A stretch of 64,000 nucleotides of DNA from Chrysoperla carnea (Eukaryota; Arthropoda; Insecta; Neuroptera; Chrysopidae). Under the pieces are notes generated by a model. The model was not told where the DNA came from, searched no databases, and was given only the letters and a program-made list of their open reading frames with translations. Location of the stretch: positions 49,651,935 to 49,715,934 of the forward strand of contig NC_058338.1 of assembly GCF_905475395.1 (NCBI RefSeq). The letters are read 5' to 3'. The position numbers were made by a program, and so were the translations under genes. Shown here piece by piece: positions 61,145 to 64,000 of this stretch; the stretch's first letter is position 1, and each line of letters starts with the position of its first letter.

Positions 61145-61700
61145 TATACCATGTATATGAAATGAACCAAGGTATACTAAGTTTAGTCCCAAGTTTGTAA
61201 CGCTTAAAAATATTGATGCTATGAACAAAATTTTGGTATAGGTGTTTATAAAATCACCTAATTAGTCTGTTTCCGGTTGTCTGTCTGTCTGTCGCCTGTC
61301 CGTCTGTCATCACGATTACGCAAAAACGAAAAGAGATATCAAGCTGAAATTGTAGCGTGTTTAGGACGTAAAGAGTGAGGTCGAGTTCGTAAATGAACAA
61401 CATTGGTCAGTTGGGTCTTGGGTCCGTAGAACAAAAGTTTAAATGTAAAAAATGTTCCCTATAAAAAAACAAACAACTTTTGTTTGAAACATTTTTTTCG
61501 TAAACATCACTGTTAACCCGTGAGAGCGCAAATTATGAGTATTCAACACTGTCTATACATGGCATTTTAACAATTAACTCAGTCAATTTTTTTAATATTA
61601 AAATAAACAAGATTCAATACATAAATTATAACCATTATGCTTTATGAAGATTGAAGTTTGATTGAAAACAAACAATTAACTGAATTAGTTGTTCAAATGC
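61145..61700 (+). repeat. R1 element copy G with inverted 3' end
   Basis: 61145-61590 follows R1 from ATACCATGTATATGAAATGA to CAATTAACTCAGTCAATTTT. The expected end is then replaced, and at about 61655-61700 the end appears in reverse (GAAAACAAACAATTAACTGA). A 36 bp or so segment present in other copies (around the AACCGTTAGAGATAG motif) is missing at 61430. Confidence 0.75.
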
Positions 61701-62284
61701 TATTTCAAAAATTAACTTTAAAACATTTGTATTCAATTTTTTTTCATTTTTACATTCCAGAATTATTTTTAGTTCGATTTCAGGTAAATTGTTCTATTTG
61801 GATTCAACGTCTTTCTTTTTCAAGATCTATTACATTTCCCTAAAATATTTGAAACAAATAAACTTAGAGCATAGTTCTGTAATATGTAAATCAGCAAAAC
61901 GTTTTAATTTTTGGATATCGACGTTATTAGTTGGCCATAATTTCATTGATTTCCAATTTGTGTGAAAATGTTTCAGTTTAGGCTAATTTTAAAATTTGAT
62001 AGATGTTTTATTCATTTTTATCTAATAATAATCTTCAAAAGCTTTATTTTAAAATAATATATATTAACTAATGATTATATGCCTGAGGAAGTTGCAAATA
62101 AATCAATGAAACGTTGCTGAATGAATACAGTACATCAAAAAACTTAATCTTTGTTATTGATTTGTTCATATATGTTTAATTCATTATTTATATTTTTCTT
62201 TTGATGTTAATTAATATTCATAGATTTTACTGTTTCAAATTTATGCGGAAAATTATTGTAAACAATATTGATAACGTAGCTAAA

Positions 62285-62695
62285 TATAAAAGACTAGCTT
62301 GATAACCACCCGCTTCGCTGGGTTTTAAAGTAAAGACTGGTAAAGACCATCGCGTGATAGCCTTCGCCTCCCTTGCTCTCACATATCCTCCTTTCATAAT
62401 TTCCATAATAATATGAAAAGTCTTAAATTTTCTTAAATAAAATAGTCATAATTCATTGAGTATATCAGAAAAGATGGCCATGAATTTTTTACTATTTTTT
62501 TTCAGATTAAAAATTTATTTATTTATTTTTTTTAATATACCTTTATAAATTATAGCTTATGTGTTATTCCGATGTATGAGCTATTTTATTGTTAAGTTTC
62601 ATTCAAATCCGTTCATTACTTTTTGCGTGAATGCGTAACAAAGAAACAAACAAACATCTTTACTTTCACATTTATAATATATAGAGATAAATATT
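62285..62695 (+). repeat. R4 element with ATAGAGAT tail
   Basis: Begins CTTGATAACCACCCGCTTCG then CTGGGTTTTAAAGT and ends CACATTTATAATATATAGAG then ATAAAT. Parallel to the 33137 and 34325 pieces, it gives the best view of the whole family, about 410 bp. The AAACAAACAAACA run before the end and the simple tail suggest a LINE or SINE. Confidence 0.65.
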
Positions 62696-64000
62696 TTAAT
62701 AATTTTTGTTTATGTTATTTTTCTTATCGATATTTTGTTTTTGTATCTTTTTTTGTAATCAGACATCTTTTTCTTTTGAAGTTCATTATTTTCCGTAATA
62801 AATATTTAAGATGTTACATGTCACGTCTATAAATTTCAAATGAAAGAAAAATCGGCTCTAGGGCTCTGAGCAACACTTCGTCTAAAGATTATGGAAAAAT
62901 ATTCAATAAATACTTTTTTACTGCATTATCAAAACTCGATTAATCACTCACCTTAATAGAATTAACATTTTACTACTTATAAATTGCCTGGTTTCGAGGT
63001 TTTAAATCGACACATTTGTAACCACAACAGAAGTACGCATAACCACGCTGTTGTCTTGTAAAACGATTTGTACTAACTTTAAAAATAAAAGATTGACATT
63101 TTCTTCTATGGTTTATGACCAAAAAACCTCTTCTCGAAGAATTCAATCTTCTGAGTAGTCTATTTTAAGAACCAATTGATCAATTTCCTTTTTTTCATGG
63201 ATCATGGATAAGAGCTAATATTATGCCCTTTCAAATGAGGTATCAAAAAGTTAGAAGTGCCACTTGGGGTGGGTGGTGTGAAGGAATGAAACCTAAAATT
63301 TTCTATGCACCATTTTTGAACTTCTAAATCGACTTGTTTTCACTCAAAACAATAAACACATCAGTTCAAGAGTTATTAAGGGTGGATACTTTTGATATGA
63401 TCACACTGTATTAGCAATCTTATATATTCAAAATATTAGAGCAGAGTGATTCAATCGAGCTGAAACTTTGTAGAAAAATTCGTAGCGATAATAAAAACTT
63501 AAAAACAATTTCGTTTGAAAGAATTTAAGCAAAGAAAGGGAGTATTCTGCAAGAATGGATATTTATACCCAGTTGCCCAAGCTTTTTTCAATTTTTAAAA
63601 ATTAAATTACTGCCGTTATTATTTTTGAAATTTTTAAATATTGTACTACGTAAAAACTGGCACAATGCATGCAAATAAATCGTCGAATAAACATAAAAAT
63701 AGAAAAATTAACTTCCATTGAACTTACATTCCTATCGCAATTTTTTTATTGCAAAACTTACATTTATGAATGAATGAATTACCTTTGAATCAATAAATCG
63801 TTTTCTTCGTCATAGCTCCTTACGGGTTATAAATACCAAGTACTTAAATATTCTTTATTTCTTTTTTTTTTTTCGCATTAAATACCAAGTAATAAAATTC
63901 TTGAAGGAAATCTTTCGATTGACCTATTTTATATAAAATAAATACGATCTTATTTATCTATATTCTAAAGGAAACATTATATCGTATATCTAATTCCAAT
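62696..64000. other. Right-edge AT-rich sequence
   Basis: No gene recognised. AAATACCAAGTA occurs twice near 63831 and 63881 around a T-rich run, a small direct repeat. Confidence 0.35.

Noticed and set aside
1-64000. CRISPR arrays, bacterial operons, integrated viral genes or rRNA
   Set aside because: No regular short spaced repeats, no operon-like packing, no polymerase, capsid or envelope-type frames and no rRNA-like blocks were seen; the window is animal nuclear DNA.

Overview
The window is nuclear DNA of an insect or close relative: about 70-75% A+T, spliced genes with GT-AG introns, and dense interspersed repeats. The proteins (stromalin, cytochrome b5, a poly(A)/U-polymerase-like nucleotidyltransferase) are animal-type. 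Repeat fragments with an ACCCGCTTCGCTGGG-like core and tails ending in ATAGAGAT resemble repeats seen in insects. I cannot place the order from sequence alone.

Only three protein-coding genes can be supported. (1) At the left edge, minus strand (1511-2395), is the N-terminal part of a zinc-finger nucleotidyltransferase. It breaks off just after the catalytic GS...DxD motif. (2) From 8439 to 20087, minus strand, lies a complete 17-exon gene for the cohesin subunit SA/STAG (stromalin). All 17 exons join in frame to a 1133-residue protein. (3) From 23228 to 42306, plus strand, lies a complete three-exon gene for tail-anchored cytochrome b5 (136 residues), whose first intron is 15.6 kb. The SA and cytochrome b5 genes diverge from a shared 3.1 kb upstream region. 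They act in unrelated processes (chromosome cohesion; ER electron transfer), so no joint function is implied.

The rest is repeats and AT-rich sequence with no convincing genes. Region 3.4-7.6 kb is a nest of inverted copies of one tRNA-like-headed repeat (here R3) with a second element (R1) inside. R1 is a roughly 530 bp element present as three near-full copies (5580, 26690, 55048), two longer partial copies (28131, 61145) and several fragments. R2 is a TTAA-flanked miniature element of about 500 bp with one full copy (22254) and two truncated ones (37448, 46641). A 737 bp hAT-like element with perfect 8 bp target duplications sits at 55670-56406. Long foldback elements lie at 18401 (inside an SA intron), 27923, 48211, 58698 and 59627. 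TIR-bounded elements lie at 27404, 51071 and 53604. From 42.3 to 64 kb I see no gene.

No clearly new biological system is visible. The most interesting material is the set of unnamed mobile-element families and the near-perfect foldbacks, some inside transcribed introns where they could form long double-stranded RNA.
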